A DNA stretch of 64,000 nt from Rhodanobacter sp. ANJX3 (GTDB lineage Bacteria; Pseudomonadota; Gammaproteobacteria; Xanthomonadales; Rhodanobacteraceae). Below the pieces are notes generated by a model. That model did not search any database and was not told where the DNA came from. It saw nothing but the letters and a program-made list of their open reading frames with translations. Shown in pieces: positions 17,740-27,589 of this stretch; position 1 is the first letter of the stretch; the number at the start of each line of letters is the position of its first letter. Both the position numbers and the translations under genes were made by a program. The stretch covers positions 62,001 to 126,000 of the forward strand of contig NZ_JACHCM010000001.1 of assembly GCF_014200755.1 (NCBI RefSeq), given 5' to 3'.

Positions 17740-20700
17740 ATGCGCCTGACCACGATCAAACTTGCCGGTTTCAAGTCCTTTGTGGACCCGACCACCCTGC
17801 AGCTGCCGAGCAACATGATCGGCGTGGTGGGTCCGAACGGTTGCGGCAAGTCCAATATCATCGACGCGATCCGCTGGGTCATGGGCGAGAGCGCGGCCAG
17901 CCGCCTGCGCGGCGATTCGCTGACGGACGTCATCTTTTCCGGCTCCAATTCGCGCAAGCCGGTGGGTCAAGCCACGGTCGAGCTGATCTTCGACAACAGC
18001 GACGGTTCGGTGCAGGGCGAATACGGCCAGTACGCCGAAATCTCGGTCAAGCGCCAGGTCACCCGCGACGGCCAGTCCGCCTATTATTTGAACGGCACGC
18101 GCTGCCGTCGACGCGACATCACCGATTTGTTCCTCGGCACCGGCCTGGGTCCGCGCAGCTACTCGATCATCGAGCAGGGCATGATCAGCCAGATCATCGA
18201 GGCGCATCCGGAAGAACTGCGTACGCATCTGGAAGAGGCGGCCGGCATCTCCAAGTACAAGGAGCGGCGCAAGGAAACCGAGAGCCGCATCAAGGCCACT
18301 CGCGAGAATCTCGACCGCGTGCGCGACGTGCGCGACGAAGTCGACAAGCAGCTCGATCATCTCAATCGGCAGGCCCGCGCCGCCGAGCGCTGGAAAGCCT
18401 TGAAGGAGGAGCAGACGCGCAAGGAAGCCGAGCTGCGCGCGCTGGAATACCGCGGCCTGAAAAGCCAGCACGATGGCGAAGGTGCCGACCTGTCGGCAGC
18501 GGAAACCGAAATCGAGAAGCAGCTGGCCGGCCAGCGCCAGATAGAGGCGCAACTGGAAACCGTGCGCGAGCGCCATACCGGCGCCAGCGAACATCTCAAC
18601 AGCGTGCAGGCCGAGGTGTACAAGGTCGGCGCCGAGATCGCCCGCGTCGAGCAGCAGGTGCGCTACAGCCGCGAGACCGCCGATCGCCTTCAGCGCGCCC
18701 AGGCCGACGCCGAGCGCGAGCACGCCGAGCTGGCCGCGCACATCGCTACCGACCGCGAACAGGTCGAAACCCTGCGCACCGCGCTGGCCGAAGGTGAGCC
18801 CAAGCTCGAAGCGCTGCAGCAGTTGCAGGACGACACCGCCGAAGCCCAGCGCGAAACCGAAGCCAAGCTGGCCGACTGGCAGCAGCGCTGGGACAGCCAC
18901 ACCCGACATGCCGGCGAATCCAGCCGCGCGGCCGAAGTCGAGCGCACCAAGCTCAATTACCTGGATCGCCAGAGCGTCGATCTGTCCAAGCGCCGCGAGG
19001 CGCTGGAAGCGGAGCAGAAGGCGACCGACGTCGCCGCGCTCGACGCGGCCGGCGAACAGCTGCATGCCGATCACGACACCCAGCGCGAGCGTGTCGAAAC
19101 GCTTGGCAGCCTCCTCGATCAGCACAAGCTCAGCCATGAAAAGGTGCTCGACGAAGAGCGTCAGGTCCAGTCCAGCCTCAACGAGGCGCGCCAGCAGCTG
19201 CAGTCGGCTCGCGGGCGCCATGCGTCGCTGGAGGCACTGCAGCACGCGGCCCTGGGCCAGGAAGAGAGCGCCGCCAGCGGCTGGCTCAGCCGGCTGGGAT
19301 TGAACAAGTCGCGCCGGCTGGGCGAAGCCTTGCAGGTCGACGCGGGCTGGGAAACGGCGGTGGAAACCGTGCTGGCCGGCTTGCTCGACGGTGTGCTGGT
19401 CGACAGCCCGCTGGGCCTGGTGTCGGAATTCGATAGCCTGGGCGAGGCCGATATCGCCTTGCTGGCGTCCGCCGACGGCGGCCAGGGCGCCGCCGACACG
19501 CTGGCCGCTCGCGTGCACGGCCCGGCTGCCGCGCTGCAATTGTTGGCAAACGTGCAGACGGCCGACACGCTGGAGGAGGCGAGCCGCCGCGTGGCGTCGC
19601 TGCGCCCCGAGCAATCCATCATCACCCGCGACGGCGACTGGTTGGCGCCGCAGTGGGCGCGCGTGCGCCGCGCGCAGGGCAATCAGGTCGGCGTGCTGGC
19701 GCGCGAGCGCGAGCTGCGCCTGCTGGCCGAGCAGATCGCCACGCTGGAAGCGCAGCTCGAAGAAGACGGTGAGCGGCTGGAAAGCCTGCGTACCGGCAAG
19801 TTCGAGGTCGAGCGGGCGCGCGACGATGCCCAGCGCGAGCTCTACAACGCGCATCGCAAGCAGTCCGAGCTGGCCGGTCAGCTGCAAAGCCATCGCGGCA
19901 AGCTGGAAACCGCGCGCGCGCGCGCGGCCAAGGTCGGCGAGGAACTCGACGATCTGGCCAACCAGCTCGACGAGCTGCAGGGCCAGACCCGGGAAGCTCG
20001 CGCCCGTCTGGACGAATCCGTCGGCTTGATGGGCGATCTGGAAGACGAACGCCGCGCGCTGGAAAACGAACGGCGCACCCTGCTCGAAGCGCGCGAAGAA
20101 GCGCGCATGAATGCGCGCGAGGCGGCCGACCAGTCGCACGCGCTGGCGCTGGGTCTGGAGTCGCGACGTTCATCGCTGTCGTCGCTGGAACAGTCGCTCG
20201 CCCGCATGGACGCGCAGCTGGCGCAGATCGCCGCGCGTCGCGCCGACATCGTCGAACAGCTGGCCGCCGGTTCCGATCCGATCGCCGAACTCGAAGCTGA
20301 GCGACAGACCTATCTCGACCAGCGCCTGCTGGTCGACAAGCAACTGGTCGAAGCGCGCCGCGCGCTGGACGACTGCGACGGCGAATTTCGTCGCCTGGAG
20401 CAGGAGCGCCAGCGCGCCGAACACGGCCTCAGCGCGCTGCGCGAAGGGCTTTCGCAAAAGCGGCTGGCGGCGCAGGCGCTGCAGATGCGCGCCGAGCAGC
20501 TGGCCGAGGCGATCCGCGAATCCGGTCTGGAACTCGACACGCTGCTGGCCGAACTGGCGGAGGACATCGACGCCAATCAGTGGCGCCAGCAGCTCGGCGA
20601 ACTGGGCCAGAAGATCGTGCGGCTGGAGCCGGTCAACCTGGCCGCGATCCAGGAACACGCCGAGCAGAGCGAGCGCAAGACCTATCTGGACAATCAGCTC

Positions 20701-21240
20701 GCCGATCTGGTCAGTGCGATGGAAACTCTGGAAGGGGCGATCAAGAAGATCGATCGCGAAACCCGCCAGCGTTTCAAGGAGACCTTCGACAAGGTCAATG
20801 CGGGCGTGCAGGAGCTTTTTCCGCGGCTGTTCGGCGGCGGCCATGCGTATCTGGAGCTGACCGGCGACGACCTGCTCAATACCGGCGTGGCGATCATGGC
20901 GCGCCCGCCGGGCAAGCGCGTGTCCAATATCACCCTGCTGTCCGGTGGCGAAAAGGCGCTCACGGCCGTGGCGCTGGTGTTCGCCATCTTCGGCCTCAAC
21001 CCGGCGCCGTTCTGCCTGCTGGACGAGGTCGACGCGCCGCTGGATGAAGCCAACGTCGGCCGCTTCTCGAGCCTGGTGCGCGAAATGAGCGAAAAAGTGC
21101 AGTTCATCTTCATCAGCCACAACAAGGCCACGATGGAAGCGGCCACCCAGCTGTGCGGCGTGACCATGCGCGAGCCTGGCGTGTCGCGACTGGTGCAGGT
21201 GGATCTTGCGGAAGCGGCTAAACTCGCAGGCGCCGCTTGA
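17740..21240 (+). CDS. smc: Chromosome partition protein Smc
   Basis: ATP-driven DNA-entrapping SMC protein for chromosome compaction and segregation. 1166 aa. Head N-part with Walker A GPNGCGKSN at about 31-39. Long coiled coils cover about 165-500 and 660-1000 and flank a hinge at about 510-640 (ESAASGWLSRLGLNKSRRL onwards). The C-terminal head has LLSGGEKALTAVALVFAIF and Walker B FCLLDEVDAPLDEANV. No scpA/scpB lies nearby. Start ATG chosen by alignment of MRLTTIKLAGFKSF with the family; the ribosome-binding site is weak. zipA follows after 10 nt. Confidence 0.97.
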   Translation: MRLTTIKLAGFKSFVDPTTLQLPSNMIGVVGPNGCGKSNIIDAIRWVMGESAASRLRGDSLTDVIFSGSNSRKPVGQATVELIFDNSDGSVQGEYGQYAEISVKRQVTRDGQSAYYLNGTRCRRRDITDLFLGTGLGPRSYSIIEQGMISQIIEAHPEELRTHLEEAAGISKYKERRKETESRIKATRENLDRVRDVRDEVDKQLDHLNRQARAAERWKALKEEQTRKEAELRALEYRGLKSQHDGEGADLSAAETEIEKQLAGQRQIEAQLETVRERHTGASEHLNSVQAEVYKVGAEIARVEQQVRYSRETADRLQRAQADAEREHAELAAHIATDREQVETLRTALAEGEPKLEALQQLQDDTAEAQRETEAKLADWQQRWDSHTRHAGESSRAAEVERTKLNYLDRQSVDLSKRREALEAEQKATDVAALDAAGEQLHADHDTQRERVETLGSLLDQHKLSHEKVLDEERQVQSSLNEARQQLQSARGRHASLEALQHAALGQEESAASGWLSRLGLNKSRRLGEALQVDAGWETAVETVLAGLLDGVLVDSPLGLVSEFDSLGEADIALLASADGGQGAADTLAARVHGPAAALQLLANVQTADTLEEASRRVASLRPEQSIITRDGDWLAPQWARVRRAQGNQVGVLARERELRLLAEQIATLEAQLEEDGERLESLRTGKFEVERARDDAQRELYNAHRKQSELAGQLQSHRGKLETARARAAKVGEELDDLANQLDELQGQTREARARLDESVGLMGDLEDERRALENERRTLLEAREEARMNAREAADQSHALALGLESRRSSLSSLEQSLARMDAQLAQIAARRADIVEQLAAGSDPIAELEAERQTYLDQRLLVDKQLVEARRALDDCDGEFRRLEQERQRAEHGLSALREGLSQKRLAAQALQMRAEQLAEAIRESGLELDTLLAELAEDIDANQWRQQLGELGQKIVRLEPVNLAAIQEHAEQSERKTYLDNQLADLVSAMETLEGAIKKIDRETRQRFKETFDKVNAGVQELFPRLFGGGHAYLELTGDDLLNTGVAIMARPPGKRVSNITLLSGGEKALTAVALVFAIFGLNPAPFCLLDEVDAPLDEANVGRFSSLVREMSEKVQFIFISHNKATMEAATQLCGVTMREPGVSRLVQVDLAEAAKLAGAA

Positions 21241-21250
21241 GGAATTTACG

Positions 21251-22249
21251 ATGACCATGCAACCCGTGCTCGCTTTTGCCTGGAACCCCGCCGTCGGTGT
21301 TCCGCTGCTGATCGTTGCCATCATCATCCTGGCGTTGATCTGGCTGTTCGGACAGCCGAAGAAAGAGCAGGGCAAGCGCCGTGTGGTACCCAGTGCGTCG
21401 TCAGGCGAACGTCGCGAGCCCCGGCTTGGGGATGACGACATCGACGACGACACGCCCTCTTTCAGCGCGCGCGATGCCTCCTACGACGATGCCTTCGACA
21501 TGCCGCTCAAGCCGAAGCAGGGCGAGCTGGACGTGGGCATGCGTGCCGAACTGGAGCGTCTGGGCGCCACCTTGTCCGGCGAGCGTTCGAGCAGCAAGCC
21601 GATGCCGTCGAAGCTGGTGGGGCACGCGGCCTCCATCGTCGACGCGCTGCGCGCACCCAGCGTTCCCAACGAAGGCAGTGCTCTACCGCAGCCGGAGATC
21701 TCGGTGGCACCGGTGCCCGCGGCTGCGCCCGCACCGGCTCCGGCGGCCCCCGCGCCCAAAATCCCGCCGCGCTCCGACCTCGGTCGACGCCCGGCGCAGC
21801 TGGCGGTCGAGCGGATCGTCACGCTGTTCGTAGTGGCTCGCGAGGGCGAGCACTTCAACGGGCCGAACCTGGTGGTGGCCGCCGAAAAGGCCGGTCTCGA
21901 ATTCGGCGACATGGGCATCTATCACCGCCTGCTGGAGGGCAAGCGCGAACTCGGCCCGATCTTCAGCGTTGCCAATATGCTCAAGCCGGGCAATTTCGAT
22001 CTGGTGCGCCTCGACGCGCTGCGCACGCCGGGCGTCAGCTTCTTCATGACCTTGCCGGGTCCGCTCTGCGCACTCGACGCCTGGGACGCGATGCTGCCCA
22101 CCGCGCAGCGCCTGGCCGAGCTCCTGGATGGTCATGTGCTGGACGAAGAGCGCAACGCCCTCGGTCGTCAGCGCATCGCCCATATCCGCGACCAACTGCG
22201 CGGTTGGGATCGCGATCACGAGGGTAAGGAAATTATCTTCGGGCGCTGA
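21251..22249 (+). CDS. zipA: Cell division protein ZipA
   Basis: Tethers FtsZ to the inner membrane in gammaproteobacterial division. 332 aa from ATG 21251, which has gaggaa 7 nt upstream; a longer frame starts inside smc. One N-terminal membrane span at about 13-33 (VGVPLLIVAIIILALIWLF), a charged part, a Pro/Ala linker at about 155-175, and the C-terminal FtsZ-binding domain at about 190-332 (NLVVAAEKAGLEFGDMGIYHR, abridged; FSVANMLKPGNFD). Probably cotranscribed with smc. The ligA gene that often follows zipA in relatives is absent here. Confidence 0.94.
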   Translation: MTMQPVLAFAWNPAVGVPLLIVAIIILALIWLFGQPKKEQGKRRVVPSASSGERREPRLGDDDIDDDTPSFSARDASYDDAFDMPLKPKQGELDVGMRAELERLGATLSGERSSSKPMPSKLVGHAASIVDALRAPSVPNEGSALPQPEISVAPVPAAAPAPAPAAPAPKIPPRSDLGRRPAQLAVERIVTLFVVAREGEHFNGPNLVVAAEKAGLEFGDMGIYHRLLEGKRELGPIFSVANMLKPGNFDLVRLDALRTPGVSFFMTLPGPLCALDAWDAMLPTAQRLAELLDGHVLDEERNALGRQRIAHIRDQLRGWDRDHEGKEIIFGR

Positions 22250-22250
22250 C

Positions 22251-25200
22251 TCAGGTCGCCAGACGCAGTCCGTCGATCGCCTGCAGCAACGCCTCGACGC
22301 CATAAGGCTTGAGTATCGATGCGGTGCGCGCATCTTTGGGAATGTCGCCGGTGTCGAGTTGACCGGTGGCGAACAGCACGGGAAGGTCGGGGGAGAGGGT
22401 TCGCAGTGCTTGAACGAGTTCGATGCCGGACGCGTCGGGCAGGCCGATGTCTGTCAGCAGAAGATCGACGTGCTGTTTGCCGTGGATTTGCACCGCGCGC
22501 GCGGCGCTGTCGGCTTCGAGCACGAGGTGGCCGCGAGATTCGAGCATTTCTGCCACGCTCATGCGAATCAGATCGTCGTCTTCGCACAGCAGAATATGCA
22601 GCGGCCGCGCGGCTTGCGCGGGCAGTCGGCGGTTGCTTGTGCGCTGCGCCGGGGCGGGCGCAGCGCTGCCCGCTGTGTTGCGCGGCTGCCGTCCATCAAG
22701 CACCTGACGCAGCCGCCGCGCCAGCGCCTCATGCGTATAGGGTTTGCTCAGCAGCTCCACGCCTTCGTCGAGGCGGCCACCGTGGACGATGGAGTTTTCC
22801 GCATAGCCAGACGTAAAGAGAATCGCCAGCTGCGGCAGGCGCTCGCGCAGCCGGCTGGCCAGTTCGGGGCTTTTCAGATCGCCGGGCATCACCACATCGG
22901 TAAACAGCAGGTCGATGGCGATGCCGCTTTCGATGATGGTGAGTGCGCCTTGCGCGTCCTTGGCCTTGAGTACCCGATAGCCGAGCTCGCCGAGCAGGGC
23001 GACGACGGTATCGCGCACCGCGTCGTCATCCTCGGCCACGAGAATCGTTTCGTCGCCGCCGACGATCGGGCCGGATTCCGTATCGAGCAAGGGATCTTCG
23101 GCCTGCGTCGAACGCGGGAGATACATCCGGATCGTCGTGCCGTGACCGGGCTCGCTGTAGATCTTGACGTGACCGCCAGACTGCTTGACGAAGCCGTACA
23201 CCATCGACAGGCCGAGGCCGGTGCCGCGGCCCTCGGGTTTGGTGGTAAAGAATGGCTCGAAGACTTTCTCGATAATGTCCGGCGTCATGCCGCAGCCGGT
23301 GTCGCTGACTGCGATCATCACATACTGGCCGGGCGTCGTTTCCGGATACCGATAGGCGTAATCCTGATCGAGTGTCGCGTTGCCCGCTTCGATCGTCAGC
23401 CGACCCTGGCCGTCCATAGCGTCGCGTGCGTTAAGCGCCAGATTGAGCAGCGCGTTCTCGACATTGCCCGGATCGATCAGCGTGTTCCAGAGGCCGCCGG
23501 CGATCACCGTTTCCAGCTCGATCCCTTCGCCCAGCGAGCGGCGCAGCAGTTCGTCGAGATCGCGAATGAGGCGCGCCACGTTGACCACTTTCGGTGCCAG
23601 CGGCTGACGTCGGCCGAACGCCAGCAGCTGCGAAGCCAGCTTCGATCCCCGCGTGACGCCGGCCATCGCATTCTGTACGCGGCGCTCGGCGCGCTCGTTG
23701 CCGGCCACGTCATTGCCCAGCAGCTGCAGGTTGCCGCTGACCACCTGCAGCAGATTATTGAAGTCATGCGCGATGCCCCCCGTGAGGTTGCCGATCGATT
23801 CCATTTTCTGGCTCTGGCGCAGCGCGTCCTGCGTCTTGATCAGTTCGGCTGTGCGCTCGCTGACGCGCTCTTCAAGCGTGGCGGCCAGATTGCTCAGCGC
23901 GGCCTCGGCCGCTTTTTGGTCGTCGATATCGGTGCTGGTACCCAGCCACCGTATGGGTTCGCCGTCGCGACCGGCGATGGGAACGGCGCGCGCCAAGTGC
24001 CAGCGGTACTCGCCGTCATGCCGGCGCAGGCGCAGTTCGGTCTGGTAGTTATCGCCCGTTTCCTGCGCCTTGCGCATGGCTTTGACGGTCGGCTGTACGT
24101 CGTCCGGGTGCACGAGGGCGAACCACTTGTCGCCTTCCATCGAGCCGGGCTCGACGCCAGCATAGGCATAGAGGCGATCGTTGAACCACTCGATATTGCC
24201 CTCGCCGTCGGTGGTCCAGACGTGGTTCGGCAACGACTGCGCCAGGGTGCGGAAATGTGCCTCGCTCTCGCGCATGGCATCTTCGATCGCCTTGCGTTCG
24301 GAGATATCCATGAACAGTACGGCGAAGCGCTCTTTGTCGATCTTTCGTGCGCGCGCCTCGAACCAGCGATTTTCCAGCGTGGGAATATGCACTTCCATCT
24401 GCGAGGCTTCGCCCGAATCGAGCACCAGCGCATAGGCATCGATGACCGATAGCGGTACATCGGGCACCAAGGTGCGAATGGAGCGACCCATCGACGCGCG
24501 CACATTCAGGCCAGTCTGCTTGCCGAACGCCGGATTGAGCTCGGTGATGAGAAAATCGACCATGCGTCCGGCGTCGTCGCGCACAGCGCGGCCGATGAAA
24601 AAGCCCTCCTGCATATCCGCGAACAGGTTGCGCCAGCGGGCTTCACTCTCGATCACGGCCTCTTCGGCTTTTTTGCGATCGGTAATGTCCATCGCGATGC
24701 CGATGTAGCGGGGCGCACGGCCCGATCCATCGAGTGCCAGCGTTTCACCCCGTCGCGCAATCCAGCGGATTTCGCCGGTCTTCGGATGGACCAGGCGAAA
24801 TTCGGAATAGCTGATTGGATTGGACGAGCTCAAGCGATTGGGCCCGACCAGATGCCGATCGTCCGGATGCACCATGTCGACCAGCAGCGCGTCGTTGATC
24901 GGTTCGTTCGGTGCGAGCCCCCACACCCGCCGGTACTGGTCGGACACTTCCATTCGGCCCTCGTCCGGATACCACTCGAATGTGCCTACGCCACCCGCTT
25001 CCTGGGCTACGCGCAAGCGCTGCTCGACCTGGAACTGTTGGGTGGTATCGCGCACCAGGGCCAGCACGCCTCGCGCGACGCCGTCGAGGTCGACCAGCGG
25101 GCTGTAGAGGAGATCGAGCCATACATCTTCCGGCTTGCCCGTTTGCAGCAGCACCATATGCCGGTCGCGGTAGACCAGGCTGTTGCCGGCAAGCACCTGT

Positions 25201-25514
25201 TCGATCACGTGGCTATTGAAATCGGCGGCTTCGGGCCAGCCTTCGCGCACCCCCATACCCAATAGAGCAGGGTGACGGGCCGCGGCAAGCCTGGCATAGC
25301 CGTCGTTGTAGATCAGATAACCCGGTTCGCCCCACAGAATGGTCATCGGCGCGTCGCAGCGCAGAATCAGCGCCGTCGCCGTCTTCAGCGTGTCCGGCCA
25401 GCCGTCGATATCGCCCAACGGGGTGCGGCTCCAGTCGAAGGCGCGAATCGTCGCGGCCATCTCGGAGCCACCGCCAATAAACGGGAATCGATCAACAGAG
25501 GTGGTGTCAGTCAT
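22251..25514 (-). CDS. Orphan hybrid sensor histidine kinase with PAS domains and two receiver domains
   Basis: 1087 aa from ATG 25514. N-terminal PAS/GAF-like sensory region at about 20-190, then three PAS domains at about 190-550 (for example EWYPDEGRMEVSDQYRRVWG and EGNIEWFNDRLYAYAG). The H-box is GIAHDFNNLLQ with the phospho-His near 578. ATPase boxes are LLNLALNARDAMDG, VSDTGCGMTPDI and GTGLGLSMVYGFVKQSGG. Receiver 1 is at about 820-940 (Asp in LLFTDVVMPG) and receiver 2 at about 970-1085 (LLLTDIGLPD). No predicted membrane span, so cytosolic sensing is likely. The stop lies 2 nt from the convergent zipA stop. No response-regulator gene adjoins. The start is uncertain because ribosome-binding sequence is weak. 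Confidence 0.9.
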   Translation of the reverse strand: MTDTTSVDRFPFIGGGSEMAATIRAFDWSRTPLGDIDGWPDTLKTATALILRCDAPMTILWGEPGYLIYNDGYARLAAARHPALLGMGVREGWPEAADFNSHVIEQVLAGNSLVYRDRHMVLLQTGKPEDVWLDLLYSPLVDLDGVARGVLALVRDTTQQFQVEQRLRVAQEAGGVGTFEWYPDEGRMEVSDQYRRVWGLAPNEPINDALLVDMVHPDDRHLVGPNRLSSSNPISYSEFRLVHPKTGEIRWIARRGETLALDGSGRAPRYIGIAMDITDRKKAEEAVIESEARWRNLFADMQEGFFIGRAVRDDAGRMVDFLITELNPAFGKQTGLNVRASMGRSIRTLVPDVPLSVIDAYALVLDSGEASQMEVHIPTLENRWFEARARKIDKERFAVLFMDISERKAIEDAMRESEAHFRTLAQSLPNHVWTTDGEGNIEWFNDRLYAYAGVEPGSMEGDKWFALVHPDDVQPTVKAMRKAQETGDNYQTELRLRRHDGEYRWHLARAVPIAGRDGEPIRWLGTSTDIDDQKAAEAALSNLAATLEERVSERTAELIKTQDALRQSQKMESIGNLTGGIAHDFNNLLQVVSGNLQLLGNDVAGNERAERRVQNAMAGVTRGSKLASQLLAFGRRQPLAPKVVNVARLIRDLDELLRRSLGEGIELETVIAGGLWNTLIDPGNVENALLNLALNARDAMDGQGRLTIEAGNATLDQDYAYRYPETTPGQYVMIAVSDTGCGMTPDIIEKVFEPFFTTKPEGRGTGLGLSMVYGFVKQSGGHVKIYSEPGHGTTIRMYLPRSTQAEDPLLDTESGPIVGGDETILVAEDDDAVRDTVVALLGELGYRVLKAKDAQGALTIIESGIAIDLLFTDVVMPGDLKSPELASRLRERLPQLAILFTSGYAENSIVHGGRLDEGVELLSKPYTHEALARRLRQVLDGRQPRNTAGSAAPAPAQRTSNRRLPAQAARPLHILLCEDDDLIRMSVAEMLESRGHLVLEADSAARAVQIHGKQHVDLLLTDIGLPDASGIELVQALRTLSPDLPVLFATGQLDTGDIPKDARTASILKPYGVEALLQAIDGLRLAT

Positions 25515-25828
25515 GTGGCAGACCACGGCGGAGAGTCGAAACGGCGATGGAGGGAATGCTAAGTGCCACACCGCCCTGGCAGCCTGGCAGAAGCGGCAAC
25601 CCGCGCATGATCGCAGAGAAACACGCATCGGTGAGGGCCGCAGGAATTTTCGGGGCGGCCGCCTTTGGCTTGAGCGGGATGCGCGAGGTATGTCAGGCTC
25701 GGCGCGCGGTCTTTAGGTTCGTGTGACGCGGCCGGGAGCAGATTCTGAAAACGTCGATCCAGGCACTTGTTCGCACGCTGAAAGGTCATGGGAAGGACGC
25801 GGCCGCGCGCCCCGAAGAAACCGTCGGG

Positions 25829-26503
25829 GTGGCGATGCTGCTCAGTGGCGCAGGCGGATTTCTGGACGCGTTTACCTGGCTCGGCCACGGCGGCGTGTTT
25901 GCCAACGCGCAAACCGGCAATGTCGTACTGCTGGGCATCTACGCAGCGTCGGGGCAGTGGGAAAAGTCGCTGCGTCACGTGCCGCCGATCCTGGCGTTTT
26001 TCATCGGCGTGTTTGTGGCCTTTCGACTTCGCCTGCACGAGTCGCGACGGTCGATGCAGCGCACAGCCTTGCTCAGCCTCGCGATTGAAATCGCTTTTCT
26101 GCTTGTCGTAGCGGTACTGCCGCGCGATTTTCCGGATCTGCCGATCGTGCTGGGCGTGGCGTTTCTCGCGGCGCTGCAGAGCACCAGCTTTGCCAAGGTC
26201 GAGGGCTCGCCCTACAGCTCGGTGATGACCACCGGCAACCTGCGGCGCACCGCCGAGCTGCTGTTCACCGGGCTTTTCCCGCCCGGTGACGCCTTGGCAC
26301 TGCACAAGGCGCGGCTGTTCGTGATGGTGTGCTGCAGCTTCGCCATCGGCGCCTGCGCTGGCGGATTCGCCACGGCGAAAGTCGGCAACCCCGGCGTGCT
26401 GGTACCGGCGCTGGCGCTGCTGTTGGCGCTGGTTCGATGCGTGCGCGATCGCCAGCGCCGCTCGACTGAATCGGAGACGACGAGCCAGCCCGTCAACGAC
26501 TAA
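25829..26503 (+). CDS. DUF1275 (YoaK-like) integral membrane protein
   Basis: 224 aa from ATG, six hydrophobic segments. The family hallmark SGAGGFLDAFTWLGHGGVFANAQTGNVV (abridged) starts almost at residue 3. Function unknown for the family; transporter-like. In-frame codons reach back to a stop at 25724, and the upstream stretch reads like protein (LKTSIQALVRTLKG). A CTG at 25745 preceded by gggag at ideal distance, or a GTG at 25823, could be the true start, giving up to 252 aa. Convergent with galM. Confidence 0.85.
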   Translation: MAMLLSGAGGFLDAFTWLGHGGVFANAQTGNVVLLGIYAASGQWEKSLRHVPPILAFFIGVFVAFRLRLHESRRSMQRTALLSLAIEIAFLLVVAVLPRDFPDLPIVLGVAFLAALQSTSFAKVEGSPYSSVMTTGNLRRTAELLFTGLFPPGDALALHKARLFVMVCCSFAIGACAGGFATAKVGNPGVLVPALALLLALVRCVRDRQRRSTESETTSQPVND

Positions 26504-26521
26504 ATGCTGCGCTTGCCGTTT

Positions 26522-27589
26522 TTAAAGCGTATCGATCTGATACGCGGTGCTTTGGCGGTACACGGTACCCGGTCGAAGCACGACGCGTTCGGCGGTGGCG
26601 CTGTTGATCTGATCCGGGAAGGCTTGCGCCTCCAGACATAAGCCGTCGAACGCTTTGTAGAAGCCCGCACTGCGTTTGGGTGACTCGCCCAGATACTGCC
26701 CGGTGTAGAGCTGCAGGCCTGGCTGATCGGTGATGACGGTAAGTCGACGCCCGCTGGCTGGATCGATCACCTGGGCGACCTTGCGCGGCTGGCCGTGCGG
26801 TTCACGCAGGCAGTAGCAGTGATCGAAACCTTTGGCGACAGCCAGCTGCGGATGCGGCCAGGTAAGACGCGAGCCCAGCGGTGCGGCGTGACGAAAATCG
26901 AAGGCGCTGCCGGCGACGCTTTCCTTGCCGGCGGGAATCATGCCGGCATCGACGGCGAGAAAATCTTCGGCGTCGATCCACAGCAGGTGATCGCGAATAT
27001 CCCCGCGCGCACCGCCGAGGTTGAAGTAAGGATGTGCGGTGAGATTGATCGGCGTAGCTTGGTCGGTGCGCGCCTGATAGTCCAGGCGTAGCGTGCCGTC
27101 GTCTTGCAATTCGTAGCGCACCTGCACGTCGAGATTGCCCGGAAAGCCGCCTTCGCCATCGGGCGAGTGCAGGGTCAGCAGCAGGCCATTGCCGTCGGTG
27201 TCGACATGCCAGACCGCCTGATGGAAGCCGTCGTGGCCGCCGTGCAGGTGGTGACCGTTGTTGTTGCGGTCGAGCCGATAGCTCACGCCGTCCAGTTCGA
27301 AACGTCCGTTGCGAATACGGTTGCCCCAACGCCCGACGAGCGCGCCCAGATAGCCTAGGGCGTTGGCGTAGGCGATGGGGTCGGCATGACCGAGCACCAC
27401 GCCTTCGATACGGCCATGACGATCGGGTGTGTGCCAACTCAGCAGGCTTCCACCCAGATCGCTGATGTCCACGCGCATGTCCTGCGCGTTGCGCATCGTC
27501 CAGCGGTGCACTTTGCGGCCATCGGCCAGCGTTCCCCAGCGAACGGCGTGAGGTACGTGGGCGGCATTGGGATACGTGAGGGAGTTCAT
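26522..27589 (-). CDS. galM: Aldose 1-epimerase, cytoplasmic
   Basis: 355 aa mutarotase without a signal peptide. Motifs: GRWGNRIRNGRFELDG, HHLHGGHDGFHQAVW (His), NLTAHPYFNLGG (His) and LCLEAQAFPDQIN (Glu). The ATG overlaps the xylR stop in ATGA, so it is coupled to xylR. It likely supplies alpha-D-xylose or other anomers to isomerases. A longer open frame reaching to 28687 is an artefact read through xylR. Confidence 0.92.
   Translation of the reverse strand: MNSLTYPNAAHVPHAVRWGTLADGRKVHRWTMRNAQDMRVDISDLGGSLLSWHTPDRHGRIEGVVLGHADPIAYANALGYLGALVGRWGNRIRNGRFELDGVSYRLDRNNNGHHLHGGHDGFHQAVWHVDTDGNGLLLTLHSPDGEGGFPGNLDVQVRYELQDDGTLRLDYQARTDQATPINLTAHPYFNLGGARGDIRDHLLWIDAEDFLAVDAGMIPAGKESVAGSAFDFRHAAPLGSRLTWPHPQLAVAKGFDHCYCLREPHGQPRKVAQVIDPASGRRLTVITDQPGLQLYTGQYLGESPKRSAGFYKAFDGLCLEAQAFPDQINSATAERVVLRPGTVYRQSTAYQIDTL

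Noticed and set aside
17713-20139. 808-codon open frame on the minus strand
   Set aside because: Antisense to smc. It arises from GC-rich third-position bias and shows no recognisable domain.
22128-24452. 774-codon open frame on the plus strand
   Set aside because: Antisense to the hybrid kinase and composition-driven; contains no known motif.
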